Source of the DNA: Myrica gale
Taxonomy: Eukaryota; Streptophyta; Magnoliopsida; Fagales; Myricaceae
Assembly: GCA_963930655.1 (NCBI GenBank)
Contig: OZ005620.1
Coordinates: 1,193,001-1,257,000, forward strand
Reading direction: 5' to 3'
DNA length: 64,000 nucleotides
In this document: piece by piece, positions 1-11,702 of the stretch
Position numbering within the stretch: the first letter of the stretch is position 1
Layout: every line of letters begins with the position of its first letter
The notes under the pieces: model-generated
What the model was told of the DNA's origin: nothing
The model's input: the letters and a program-made list of their open reading frames with translations, nothing else
Database searches by the model: none
Program-made: the position numbers and the translations under genes

Positions 1-770
1 TGAGTGTGTTGTTACTTTCTGTTCGGTTGCTGAGAAAAACTGGGAGAATAAAAAATGATTTGCATGAAAACCCTTGGTTCAGAATTTTAGTGTCATTTCT
101 TTTTGCGCGTTTGTTGAACTTATGTCTTAGTTGTAATCCATGAGGTTAATTAAAATGTTGTTCGTCCATTAATTCATTTTCATTGCTTAAAGCTAAACAT
201 AGGTTTTGAAATCGTGACGTACTCGTGGCAAAGAATTTTCACTTGAGATTCGATGAGTATGTTCTATTGGGACTCTTCATTTCGTGTGTTCTTCAGGGAA
301 ATTTCAACCCACTATGGTGGTCATATTGTGTTAATACAAACCATTTTTATTGGGTTCATTCTCCATAATGTTGATAGCCAACTTTATGCATGTCCGAAAG
401 CCTTGGGCAGACAAACTTGTCCCATAGTTCACTGGTGTGGAGGCTGTGCGACATGACAAGGTATCTACATCAATAGTTGAGTTCGAGTTAAACAATCACG
501 GATGAAGCTTTTCTTGTAGTGTGACCCGTTAGTAAAGTTGCATACTATCATTCGTGTGTTTCAAAACCAGTGGTATATGTTGTTACTGGCCTCTGGTTTG
601 TTTTAGTATGTAGTAGGTTTTAAAGAGGCTGTTACTTCCGTATCATATACTTAATTCTGTTTCCTGGTTATCTGTGGACCTCTTAAGGGATGGCTCACTT
701 TTCCTTTTGGGTCAATGGCAAAGGAATGTTGAACTAAAGCTTTGTCCATCTTCTGGGTTGTAATTTGCAG
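1..770. other. Upstream part or first intron of the PIMT gene; no exon identified
   Basis: The first recognisable exon of the methyltransferase begins at 771 right after an acceptor (tttgcag), so a short first exon with the start codon must lie upstream, either here or before the window. I could not pick it out. An open frame at 253-456 has no recognisable domain and I do not call it a gene. Confidence 0.5.
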
Positions 771-2222
771 CGATTCTGGACAGGAAGTGGCATCAATAAG
801 AACAAAGCGATGGTGGAGCATTTGAAGACTTATGGAGTGATCTCATCAAAGAAGGTAGCTGAAGTAATGGAGAGTATTGATAGGGCTTTGTTTGTACCGG
901 GTGGGAATGCACCTTACTATGACAGTCCCATACCGATAGGTTACAATGCCACTATCTCTGCCCCTCATATGCATGCCACATGCCTTCAATTGTTGGAGGA
1001 GAATTTGCAGCCGGGCATGCATGTTCTGGATGTTGGCTCAGGTGTTTTTCTTGCACCATTTTTACAGAACTATTCATGTCCTTGTACCCTAAAGTGTAGC
1101 TTTATTGTATTTTCAATCTCAAGAAGAGTATTCTAAGCAATAGCACTTAGACTGTATCAGTACTTTGGGATTCTCTGAAGCTTGGTTTACCTGCATGATG
1201 TGTGATGAGGACGTTTGTTGTTTTTTATTCTGTTTTTGTTTTTTGCTCCGTCTTGTTTGTGAACAAGAAGCACCTAATAGTGCCCCCCCCAAAGGCATGG
1301 GCGTCCATTCCTTCTCCTCCTTTCTCCTTATTTTCTCCCATCAAGTTCAGGATCGAAGTGACGCTAATTAACTAGTGTTTTGTCTAATTGGTTCAGTTGT
1401 TATATAATCACCATCTCCATAATCATGTATTCATGGCATCATTTGTTTCCAGTTAATATAAGTGTTACAAATGATATTTTGATGTCATTATTTCAGAAGC
1501 TGTAGAATCCCAAGTGGTTGCACTTATAAAAAAAAAAAAAAACCCAAGTAGTTGCAATTTAACCCCAATTGATCCTAATCCAACATAACTGCATTTGGAG
1601 GTTTTTTTTTCTTATGTATCTTTGGCCTAAACATTATTAGTTTTCCAGGAACCGGGTATTTGACAGCTTGTTTTGCATTGATGGTTGGACCACAAGGTCG
1701 TGCTGTTGGCGTGGAACATATTCCTGAGCTGGTTTCTTCCTCAATCGAGAATGTTCAGAAAAGTGCAGCGGCTGCATTGTTGAAAGAAGGATCACTTTCA
1801 TTGCATGCTGGTGGTATGTTTTCGAGATCCCACAACATTAGAGATTTTAGATAATGTATCTAGGGAAGAAGAGAATATTGTAAAAGCAATTGGTGCAAGT
1901 CTATACACAATTATTTGGTGTGTTTCCTTTGATTTTTTTTTAACCATCTTTCATCTGATGTAAAATGACAGATGGAAGGCTTGGTTGGCCAGAGCATGCA
2001 CCTTATGATGCTATTCATGTTGGGGCCGCCGCTCCAGAAATCCCACAGGCACTTATTGATCAGTTGAAGCCTGGAGGAAGAATGGTGATTCCTGTTGGAA
2101 GTATATTCCAAGACTTGAAGGTGGTTGACAAGAACCTTGATGATTCTGTGAGTGTCCGAAGCGAGACCTCTGTTCGTTATGTTCCTCTCACCAGTCGAGA
2201 CATGCAGTTGCGAGGTGTCTGA
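771..2222 (+). CDS. PIMT: Protein-L-isoaspartate O-methyltransferase (5' end incomplete)
   Basis: This is a repair enzyme that transfers a methyl group from S-adenosylmethionine to isoaspartyl residues in aged proteins, returning them to normal aspartate; in plants it is linked to seed longevity. Three exons join in phase: 771-1041, 1649-1813 and 1972-2222. They encode about 228 residues, close to the roughly 230 of plant PIMT1. The first visible residues are RFWTGSGINKNKAMVEHL. The SAM-binding motif VLDVGSGTGYLTACF is split by intron 1. GVEHIPELV follows, then the post-I motif PYDAIHVGAAAPEIPQALIDQ, LKPGGRMVIPVG, and the C-terminal ETSVRYVPLTSRDMQLRG. The stop is TGA at 2220-2222. The initiator methionine is missing because the upstream exon was not found; the codon before R771 belongs to the acceptor. 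Plant PIMT2 isoforms carry an N-terminal extension from alternative first exons, which I cannot assess. Confidence 0.93.
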
Positions 2223-3490
2223 AGATGGGAGAAGTTTCTTACTTGGAATCGCATGGAGGTCTACAGTTGTAGTTCTTTAGGGTGTTTTTTTTTTTCATGT
2301 ATATATTGTGATGTGGATTTCTTCCAGTTTCTTGTTTTTGTTCTTTTGTGGGGGCACGCCTTCCAAACTATATGCGACTGAAAATAGTCTATTTTCTTGT
2401 CCAAATACAGCTTTCGGAATGTGAGTTGATTAGAGCTTATATTGTATTTACATGTATAGAATCCAAAGCTGTAACAGTGCTGTAGCTGGTAACAGTGCTA
2501 GCTGTGATTGATAAAGAAGGAAATAAAGAATAAGGTTTTTTATGAAAGAATTTTTTGGTGCCCGTCTCTTTATCTCAATATATTTTCCCTTTCCAAGTTC
2601 TTTTTATGCATCTGTTTATCTCGAAACCTGGCGCTTTCTATATTTGATTGGGATAAAAGGCTATACCCAAGTTCTATCTTGAGCAGTAGCACCGCGCAAG
2701 AGCTTTGAAGCTACAGCTCGTTTATTTTTTCTTATGCTACCGTAGAAGAGATTTGAAAGTGCTTCTCAAAAGGTGTTTGCTACTTTGTTTTGGTAGAGAG
2801 GTGTTGACAGTTTGAACTCGAGTGATGACTTCTTTTAGTAGTAAGATGGTTCAAAGTAGGTCTCGCGTTATGCCGGCACTAAGTTCAATGCTGCTGGGAT
2901 TAAAGGTTCTCCGATTCCTTTTAGATGCTATTCAGAGGGTTTACCTAAATATCATTGCATCAGGAAGTTTGTAAGGAACGATTCTTGCCTGGAATGCCAT
3001 GGAGAAAATTCAGGATCTCAGATTCTCAAGAGCCCATGGGCATGATATCTTGATGTAACTACCAGCCAATTTCCATGTCTTTTTTATGGTCATCAATAAC
3101 TTGACAGCCAATATCCATGTCTATCTTCTTGCATAATTCCTGAATCAAATATATGTGGGCATTTATGTCGCTAAAGACCACTTTAGTTACAGCTTTGGTG
3201 TAATAGTTTTCTAGGTGAATCATTGCAGCCATAATCCCATGCTTCCTTGCATCCAATACAATCTGGGAACTCGCACCAATAGCTCTTTTTTTCCATAGGA
3301 AATAGAAGTAACGACGACCATGAGACTAATTTTTTTAAAGGCAATAGTAATTCTTACACCATTTAAGCTTAAACAAAAAAAAAATATAAAATCAGAACAT
3401 TAAATTCGCAATAAACTTGGCTGAAAGAAAAATCTCACTATGGGAAAAGACACTAGCACCAGCAGACCGTCGGATTCATATAAGCTCAAG
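2223..3490. other. Convergent 3' UTR and intergenic stretch
   Basis: This lies between the stop codons of the convergent PIMT and CP31-like genes. It should hold the 3' UTR of PIMT (T-rich tracts to about 2530). Short frames at 2508-2708 and 3059-3256 show no domain. No RNA gene or repeat was recognised. Confidence 0.5.
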
Positions 3491-6443
3491 TCAGAAGGCT
3501 CGCCTTGGTCTTTCTTCAGCAACATTTACTCTTATTGCCCTCCCATCCATACTCTGCAAGCACGAGGAGATCCGGAACAAAAATTTCAGAGATTTGTCAG
3601 TATATTGCTAGTTCTAGCAATTTGATCCATGTGAACTATATACTTTTGGCCTTTTACTAACCAAATTCTACAAGGCTAGACCAGATGAAGCTCAAGGCAT
3701 CAAGTAACTTGATGAGTTCGATTTGAAGCCATATTTAGACAATAGAAACCTTACTTTATCAAAAAAAAGGAAAAAAGGCATATACCTGTCCATCAAGGGC
3801 AGCAATGGCATCATTCATTTCAGTTTCACTGGACATTCTCACAAAGCCAAAACCACGTGAACGTCCTGTCTCTCTGTCGAAAACTACCCTTGCTTCTACC
3901 ACCTTACCATGTTCACTAAAAACCTGCTCCAGCCGAGCGTTGTCCACATCCCATGGCAGGTTGCCAACATAAATTCTGAAGGTGGATTCAGATGTGCGAG
4001 GAGTGCGTTCTGGCCGAGTTCCTCTTGGAGAAGCCTTGTTAACAGTCAACTGTCTTCCATCTAAATCCTATTCAAAGAAGAAAAGGAAAAGACAGTCTGA
4101 GACAATTGAACATAAACATTAAGGAAGGTTAACTGGAAAAAGAATGTGTCTCTGTGCGTTTATATGGAAGCACAGTGAAAACTTCGGAGAATCCAACATG
4201 CTTAGATAGGTGCACATCATTCAGAGAAGCTCCTGTGTAGATGCACAAAAAAAAGCCTTTTTTTTATTCATTATGTACAGTTGGAAGGAAAAAAGTCACT
4301 AAAATGTGCAAGAACGTGATCAAGAAAGGGAAGTACAATCTAGAGAATAAGCACAAGCCAAGCCAACAGCTGCACAATTTTCCTTTTCACGACTCGGAAC
4401 AAAAATTGCAGTAGCTGCTGCGCTTGACATTTTGTTTGCTTCAATGGTCCGTATCACTTTCCTACAAGATGAAAAGATTGTCTCCCCCTTCTACAGGGGG
4501 TTAAATGAATTCCGTTTCAGAGGGATGTAGGTTCCAAATATCCGGGGATGCATTAGCAGGGTCCCAAATCTCTGTAATTTTTCGCCAAAAAAAAAATCTC
4601 TGTAATTTGAATGTAAAAAGGAAAGGAGATTCTGGTAAATGATATGCCGATTAGTTCTGAATTTCCTCAGTTGATTCAGAACTTGCACTTCTGCATTCCG
4701 TAGGAGAGTTTGTACACAGTGATTAAATTTTAAATGAAAGCTAAAGAAAGATGGATATATTAGGAAGCAAGCATAAACTAGTGTTAGAAACAAATTCTTT
4801 AGAGCAATTCAAAGGGAAAAGTGGGGCACTATTCATTTTTCTGACATGAATGAATGAGAAAAGCACTAGGAACAACAAAGAGAAGAAATTTGGGAGGTCA
4901 ACACATGATCTGTACACGTGCGTGTTAAAGTCGAGCTAATGCTAGCCAGCGAGTCGAAAACTAAGCACACAACACCAACTAAATGCAGAAACAAATTTTC
5001 CCACGAGATGCTCACATAAAATATAACCAGTCCACCACAACAAGAGAGTACAACATAAATGGAACTCAATCTGAGCAGTCCGATGTACTTCTAAGTTCGA
5101 ACCCATTGGGCAACAACTCTTTTATTTTCAACAATTTTCTGGAGCAAAGAGTCACATACAAGGTATTGACGAAAAAAATTGCTTCCTGGAATACTATTTG
5201 CCTATCTGTTAGAACCCTACTGATGTGTATTCTGCACTGCAAGGAAATCGATCAACCTCTGTTTTACATACATCATTATAGTGATGCCACCTCTATTTGG
5301 TTGTCTGCATATTCTCGAAGCCAAAACTGTGCCTTCTAACCTTAAAGTATATCATTTTAGGTTTGAACAATTCCATGACAAGTAATCAAATCTGTATACT
5401 AGTTATTTGACAGGTTTTACCAATGCCCACCCATGGCCTAACACTACAAAGGGACCCAGGAAAGAGAAGCTCAACTACACGAATTGGTTTCAACTAGCGA
5501 CTTATCAATACCTACTCAATCACATTGCTTCATGTACATTCACGTGCTACGAAAATATTAAAACAGTAACAAACTACTAATTTCGATCCCTGCAGAAGAA
5601 ATGACTATAATTAATATCAAAAAAGAGGAAGAGCAATAAAAACAGTTTACATAGCGGTTAAGCGTCTCGACAGCCTTCTCAGCTTCCTCAACAGTACTCA
5701 TTGTCACGAAGCCGAACCCCCGACTCTGATCAGTCTCCCTGTTGTAAATAACCTACAAGCACATAAGCAAAACCAAAAGTACACCCACATATCATAACCT
5801 CCCCATAATCCCAACACTATCGAAACCCAAAAGCACAAACTTTGAAAAAAACAAAAGCCACGAACTTCACCTCAGCAATCTCCACCGTTCCGATCTGCTC
5901 GAAAAGCATAGCCAACTTCTCACTGTCAACGTCATAAGGCAAATTCCCAACAAAAAGCTTAGCATCTTCAGGGGGTTCAACAAACTGCTCTTCCACTTCT
6001 TCTCTCTCGTTAAAAACCCCATCTTCACCACTCTCTCCCTCTCCTTCGGCCCCCTCAATGACAGAATCCTCGCCCTCGGCTACCCAATCCGAAACAAGGG
6101 CCTCAGTCTTATCCACCCCTTCGTTTCCCCAACTGGGTTCTCCTTCTTGCTCGTGCTGGTCAATGGTGAAGGTGTTGTTGTCTTCTTCTTGTTGAGCCCA
6201 GTCTGAGGTCTGGGCCACAAAGGTGGCTATGGAGGAAGAGTGGGTCTTGTTTCTGACAGAGAAAAGTGGAGAAACGACTGAAGAGTAAGAGCATGCGAGG
6301 TGAAGCTTGATGGGTTTGGATGGGACAGAGATAATTCGATATGAATTTTTCGTGGTGGTGGTGAAGAGTGAAGGCAGAGTGACTAAGCATGAAGAATCTG
6401 CCACTGACAAGGCCTTGAAGACTGGTGTGGCCGGAGAAGCCAT
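3491..6443 (-). CDS. CP31A: Chloroplast 31-kDa-type ribonucleoprotein with two RRM domains
   Basis: Chloroplast ribonucleoproteins of this family bind many plastid transcripts, stabilise mRNAs and support C-to-U editing. Four exons join in phase (5871-6443, 5651-5752, 3786-4067, 3491-3553), giving 339 residues, close to Arabidopsis CP31A (about 329). Residues 1 to about 75 are Ser/Thr-rich with few acidic residues, as in a transit peptide. About 80-150 is the acidic linker typical of CP31. RRM1 has RNP2 [11 protein letters not shown] and RNP1 SRGFGFVTM, split over exons 1-3. RRM2 has RNP2 [11 protein letters not shown] and RNP1 SRGFGFVRM. The last 20-residue exon encodes [20 protein letters not shown] and was found only by following phase from the exon 3 donor; the open frame alone stops early in intron 3. 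CP31A and CP31B cannot be separated by eye. The 5' leader contains a (GA)n tract just upstream of the ATG. Confidence 0.93.
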
Positions 6444-6447
6444 TTCT

Positions 6448-6470
6448 AGAGAGAGAGAGAGAGAGAGAAA
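6448..6470. repeat. (GA)n microsatellite in the 5' leader of the CP31-like gene
   Basis: About 11 GA units lie a few bases upstream of the CP31-like ATG on the minus strand, where they read as (TC)n. CT/GA tracts in 5' leaders are common in plants and can bind BPC-type GAGA factors. Any regulatory role here is inference. Confidence 0.7.
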
Positions 6471-7484
6471 GAGAACAAGAGAACGGTTTTGGAGGAAGGG
6501 TGAGGATAAGGGTTGGAGAAGACGAGGGGGGTTTATACTTTATTGGAAAACAGAGAAAACGAAGTTTGGGTAAGCTGTCTACAGCCTACAAATGTGTTTT
6601 CAGATGGTATACCGAATACGGGCCAAATGGGCGGACCTTTGAGATATATAATAGACTAGACGAAGTTGTCTAGTTAAGACGACAACAAGATCACACAAAT
6701 ATATCTAGAAAAAAAAAAGATCACACAAATATATCGCCATAAAAAATGTCCTTTCAAAATCAACTGTTTGTTGTTATAGGATCTTTTTTTCCCTAATCGT
6801 TTGCTGTTATAGGATTCGATTGAGAATAGCTGTAGTTGATTAATGACATTGACAGCATGCTGCCCAATTCGGTTTGATCGTTTGTGAAGTAAAATAAATT
6901 TTAGTGCGCACGAAAAAAAGTCTATAAAAGAATAAAAAGAAAGATAGTAAAACCAAAGATAATTTGATTAAACAATTGACAAGAGAAAGATGGTAAAACG
7001 AAAAATGATTTAGATAATTGTCAATTCTCCCTCTAAGTCGTATATACTCCATTACTGTTTTATCTCTCTCAAAGTTTCTCCATTACTTTATTATCTTTGC
7101 TTCGATTTCTGTCTGCTTCCATTGAGTTATGCTTTCAGATATCCTTATCGTCTCCTCAAAGTTTTGGGTTCCAAGTTTGTGAAATTTTACCACAAATTTA
7201 TTGATATAAAAACATCATTGATATCCTTGATGTTGTGCAAGAAACATCATAAAATAGTCAAACAGCTTTAGAACAAGTTCGAACTTGTACCAAAAATAGA
7301 TAAACCAAACTTAAATCTCATAGTCTAGTGGTATACTCAAAACTCATCTCATCGTTTTTTTTTCAAAAAAATAAAAAGACGAGACAAACGAGCCTGGAGT
7401 ATTACATGCTCGACCTCAACTATACATTACCTCCCCTAAAGAGATGATAACAGGAAAGGCAGCACCACATTGTTGCTCTATTAT
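6471..7484. other. AT-rich intergenic DNA with small local duplications
   Basis: This is promoter-side sequence of the CP31-like gene plus intergenic DNA. Two short direct duplications are visible: gatcacacaaatatatc near 6689 and 6719, and a gttataggat-containing segment near 6773 and 6806. No gene was recognised. Confidence 0.45.
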
Positions 7485-10305
7485 CTAAGATAAAGAGGAC
7501 AACATTGACTTCCCAAAACAGTCCGAGGATGGCATTACTTGATTTACCTCGAAATATCCATAAACAGACCATTGTACATTTCGTTTACAACGTACAACAG
7601 CCATCTGATCATTTTCAGAGCAACAAGCTCGAACCACCTTTAAATTTGCAGTACAGATGTCTCTTAGACTGCATTCGCCATGCAGTTTGATTATAAGTAA
7701 TCCGTTGCTAGCAATAACATTGTAGTTTAAATACTGCTCTTTTCCGTCCACAGAACAGAACCTGGGTTTTGTGTTGGAATAGGCTCCGAAACGTCCACAT
7801 CCTCGTACCCGGACCTTCACTGTGCATGCAGAATCACCGATATTGCAGTCTAAAGCTTCAATCTCCTCCAGAGTTGTACATGTCAAGCAATCCAATTGGA
7901 GCAAATTGAATATCTTGACCAAAGACCTGTTGCGCAGCACTCTTTTCAGACTCTGACTATGTAGAAGACTGAAGAAAGGACATCAACAATTAATAAATGC
8001 CTCTGAGAAAGCCATAACTGACCCTAATGGGAGAGACGGTGAATATTTCACACTTCAGAATTCCTAAGGAAACTTCACAACTCTCTCTCTTTGGCATTGT
8101 AGAAAGAGATCCTGCAGGGTCAGACTTCAAGCTTAGGCATAAGCAGAATTGTTGTGTGCAGACGTGCCAAGCTCTGGCAAGGTACAGAAGACTAACCTGA
8201 ATTGAATGCATATACTGCACAGTCTCCATTCCAACTTTCATCTGCAACCTCATCTAGAAATTCAACATCCAGTGGGCTGACGCTGCCTGCAAGTAATGGT
8301 GCAGATCCTGGGGGTGGTAGACATTGAGAACCTGCTATAGGTGGCCACTTTCCTGCTCTTTGGCAATTGAAAATACCAACGACCCCTGCTAACTCATTCA
8401 AGTTCCAAATATTGAGGAGACTGCAATGAGTCGATGCGAACAGTAATATCAATGATGACACTAATTATCTGTCCTCACAGAGTTTAACAAATTTTTTTGT
8501 TTAAGAGTGCCAATCTCACCTTTTACCATCCATCACGGGGTCATTGAATAAACAGTCACGTGTTGGTCGGCCTGCACGTCTAGCTCTAATGATAGAGCCA
8601 TCAAGCAGGACAAACTTTCTGATGATATCAAAATTATGACTGCCCGGCTTGTCATTGCATATGAGAGAAATAGATTGAGAGATTTAGAACCAGGATATTT
8701 CTTAAACAAGTGTTGATTACTTCTAAAGGGAAAAGAGGCTAATTAGTAGCTTCCTTGGCTAACCTCACATATATTGCAGATCCACCTAATGCTCTTGCTG
8801 ATCCATGGAACTCAGCTGTGTAATGGTCGCTCTGAAATCAAGAAAGACACATGCTATGTTCACTTGAGACGTGAGCTAAGCGATATTTACATAATGATCT
8901 TGAAAAATTGCACCATGATGCTGCTTTCATTTCTTCCTATCAAGAGTGTCCGATAAGAGTCCCGAGATTCAAAATTGTGACTCCATCAGGTCGGCTATAA
9001 TGTATCATATGGTCCAAAGCGTAAGAATACCTCTTATTGCCTAATAATAACATATAAGAGACTTGAGTTTACGTAGAACATGTCCCAATCTGGTACAAGC
9101 ACCTCCCCAAAAAGAAGACTGTTAAACGCTACTGCAGCAATATGTAGGCTCTAAAATGTAGGCTCATTTGGCATGAAATCCTCAGATTCTCTGGCACATC
9201 CATTCCTCTTAGAGCTGAAAATAACAATCTTTCTCAGTTTTAAGATTATTCCTGAATAGAAAGTCGTTGCTCATACTCATGGAGCATATAAGGTTATTGC
9301 TTTTGAAGTTCCTCATAACAGATTCCTCAAGAGCCTCTTGATAAACTCTCATCAATGCAACCCGGCCCCCATAACCAGCACCAAGTGTTTCCACTATATT
9401 CTAAACATCCACTTTAACTCCATCAACACAAACTCAAGCTCTTTTGTACTAGTCCTTGCAAACTAGCCCGAAATAGTCCGTCCAACACTGGTAAAATTAA
9501 AATGTAGAAGGTGTTCTTGGTTGTAGTCTCAGAATCTTCATCGTGAATGCCAAACTCATCTCCTTCCAAAAGAAGAAATTGGGTTTCTACTGGAACATCA
9601 CAGCCTGACGTTCCAAAAGATGGGATCATCCACCAGATTTTGTATCTGAACAGACATGTTAAGCCGTATCCCCTGCAGTTGTCACACTGCGTCCGATCAA
9701 AAGTTGACATATAGAAACGGATGCTCTTATTCTCCCGGAAGAGAAGGAAAAAAAAACCGCCCTTTAGCTTCTTGTTCTGTTTTTTCACTTTAATTAGAGA
9801 AGAATTACAACAGATATGGTTTTGAGAGAAATAACTGGCTTATGCTATACAGAGAAACTCCTTCCCATCTTCGGAAAAGTAGATGAAAGGAACTGTTCAT
9901 TTAAGACGACCCCAAACAGCAGCAATATGTCATCAATGGAAAGAAGTCGTTTAGCGCATACGATAAGATTCTCAATTTTCCTCTTATTAATTTCCTACTT
10001 CCTTGACGGAAGTTCATTTAAAAGAACCACTGACAAGAACAGAGGAAAAAGATTTCAGAGGTAGAAAGGCGAAGGGAAGTTCGGGAAAGCCTAGCAAAAG
10101 AATACAAAACTAGCAGATACCATTCGAGAACTCCGAGAGTGAAAACATGAATAGAGCTCGACTTCGCTGAAATTGCTCCAATGAAAGCGGCAGTTTCACT
10201 TGGTGCCGGTTTCATGGTGATAATAGGTGGAACATCTGTCAGCACAACCTTTCCACGCACCCTGAAGCAGCCATCTTTGATGCTTGGCGCCGAGGTGATG
10301 GTCAT
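7485..10305 (-). pseudogene. Raffinose-synthase-family (GH36) pseudogene with internal exon deletion
   Basis: This is a tandem relative of the gene at 11703-15817. The start is preserved (ATG at 10305, MTITSAPSIKDG). Exon 1 runs to a donor near 10122, and exon 2 (from about 9676) encodes GYGLTCLFRYKIWWMIPSF and matches the intact paralogue up to LSLC near 9430. There the sequence jumps directly into paralogue exon 8 (DGVKVDV), removing the remainder of exon 2, exons 3-7 and half of exon 8. This deletes the FGWCTWD and IVDDGWQ segments of the active site and changes the frame. Further lesions are TAG at 9401-9403 (KVDVQ became KVDV-stop), TAG at 9151-9153 in exon 9, and a 2-base deletion near 7855 in the last exon. 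Exons equivalent to 10-13 are still readable between about 8015 and 8835. It cannot encode a working galactosyltransferase, although exon structure and many splice sites survive. Confidence 0.88.
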
Positions 10306-11093
10306 CTTTATGCTAGCAGAAATACTCTCTTCTTGTTACCGAACGCAATTTTTGGAGGATCTGTGCAGGTTATGTAAAAGATTCTTGGACCAAATATTTG
10401 TTGTAAGGTACTTCGTAAGACAGAGTCACAGAGGAATGAGCGCAACTATATCACCGCACCGATTGAGCTTATTTTCTATTTGATTTCAAGGTTGTCATTT
10501 AGTAACTGTGATTTAGATTTGTCCCTTCTCTTTCAGAAATAAATCAAAAGAAGTCAGAAAACACCGACGAGTTGTGGGTGACAAGTGTGAGAAAGCACTA
10601 AGATACTATGTACGTGTCCTTTTGTCCTTCACATAAGGCCGGTCCTGCAGCCACATGTGGCAACCGCTATAGAATTTTGAGGCACTTGGCGTGTTCCTGT
10701 CCATGCATGTGCGGAATTGGCAATGATTGATTTGCAAATCAGCATATGTTAACCCACTTGGATTGTGGAGGCATAATATTTGAAAAGTGATAGAACAAGG
10801 CTACATGATCAACGTCGTAATTTCTTAAAACTGAAACTTTGCTATATAATATATTAAGGGAGTCCGAAAAGTGACGTCTTTTTAAGATATCACAGACACA
10901 CGTGCGTATGTAGGATTGGTTATCATGAACAGTATGGGAGTCATCTTGATGATGTTATCTAAACCTACAAAACTGGTGCATATGAATTGAACTATTCCTT
11001 GGATTCCTAAAGATTGTTGAATTGATAAAAGGACACAAAACATCTTCACCATTTGGTTTACTTTTTCAGATACTTGTAATACAAGCAATGGAA
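10306..11093. other. Intergenic stretch between the tandem RFS-family copies
   Basis: This is the former promoter side of the pseudogene. No gene, RNA or clear repeat was recognised. Minus-strand frames running through 10882-11580 are antisense to the RNase H relic that follows. Confidence 0.4.
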
Positions 11094-11480
11094 AAAAAAT
11101 GTCTTCTTCTATAATGTGTTCCCTCTGTATGGCATACATAGAACGCTTTGCTGTTATGGATCCGCTGGTTGGTGAGGCTTGTGCCTTGGCGGAGGCGACA
11201 AAATTGGCTTGCAGTAAGAGGTGGACAAGGGTGGAGTTCGAGTGTGACTCTCTTGTACTTTGCAAGGAGGTTTTGGAGGGCGGCGTCTCTTCTTGACCCA
11301 TCGCTTCTTTGGTGGAGATTATTCGCTGCGGGCTCGCTGATTTTAAGGAGTGGAGGATCGCTTGGGTCTCTAAGAGGTGTAATGTTTTTGCCCATAACCT
11401 TGCTAAGTGGGCTGTTAGTTCTGATCTTGTTGGTTTCTTTTCGCTTTCTAATATTCCCAAACATATCCGGATTTGTGTTA
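11094..11480 (+). mobile_element. Relic of a reverse-transcriptase-associated RNase H domain (RVT_3 type)
   Basis: A conceptual frame from 11099, interrupted by one in-frame TGA at 11294-11296, reads GEACALAEATKLACSKRW, then VEFECDSLVLCKEVLEG, and after the stop AWVSKRCNVFAHNLAKWA. This pattern (E in GEA, D in ECDS, N/H near the end) is that of the plant RNase H-like domain found at the end of LINE-type retroelements and in many short genomic copies. No reverse transcriptase precedes it. It sits between the two RFS-family copies. It is a decayed fragment; a small domesticated RNase H-like protein is unlikely given the stop. Confidence 0.6.
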
Positions 11481-11702
11481 TGCGTTCTTCCCTTTCTTTT
11501 CCGTAATATGATGTGGTTTTATTCAGCAAAAAAAGAAGAAGACATGTGCAGTTTGGGGAAAAAACTTTTGAGTAACGCATCCAAACATAGCAGGATCGAT
11601 TTTGGTTTGTGGGGATCTAAACCTGTGTATGATTCACAAAAGCTAAATAATGTTGATCACATGCGAAGTTTCTCATTCTATGGCGCACATTCCTCGAACG
11701 CC

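Noticed and set aside
253..456. Possible first exon or small gene (67-codon frame)
   Set aside because: No domain, and no donor that joins in phase to the PIMT exon at 771 could be supported.
10882..11580. 232-codon frame on the minus strand
   Set aside because: Antisense to the RNase H-like fragment; no recognisable domain.
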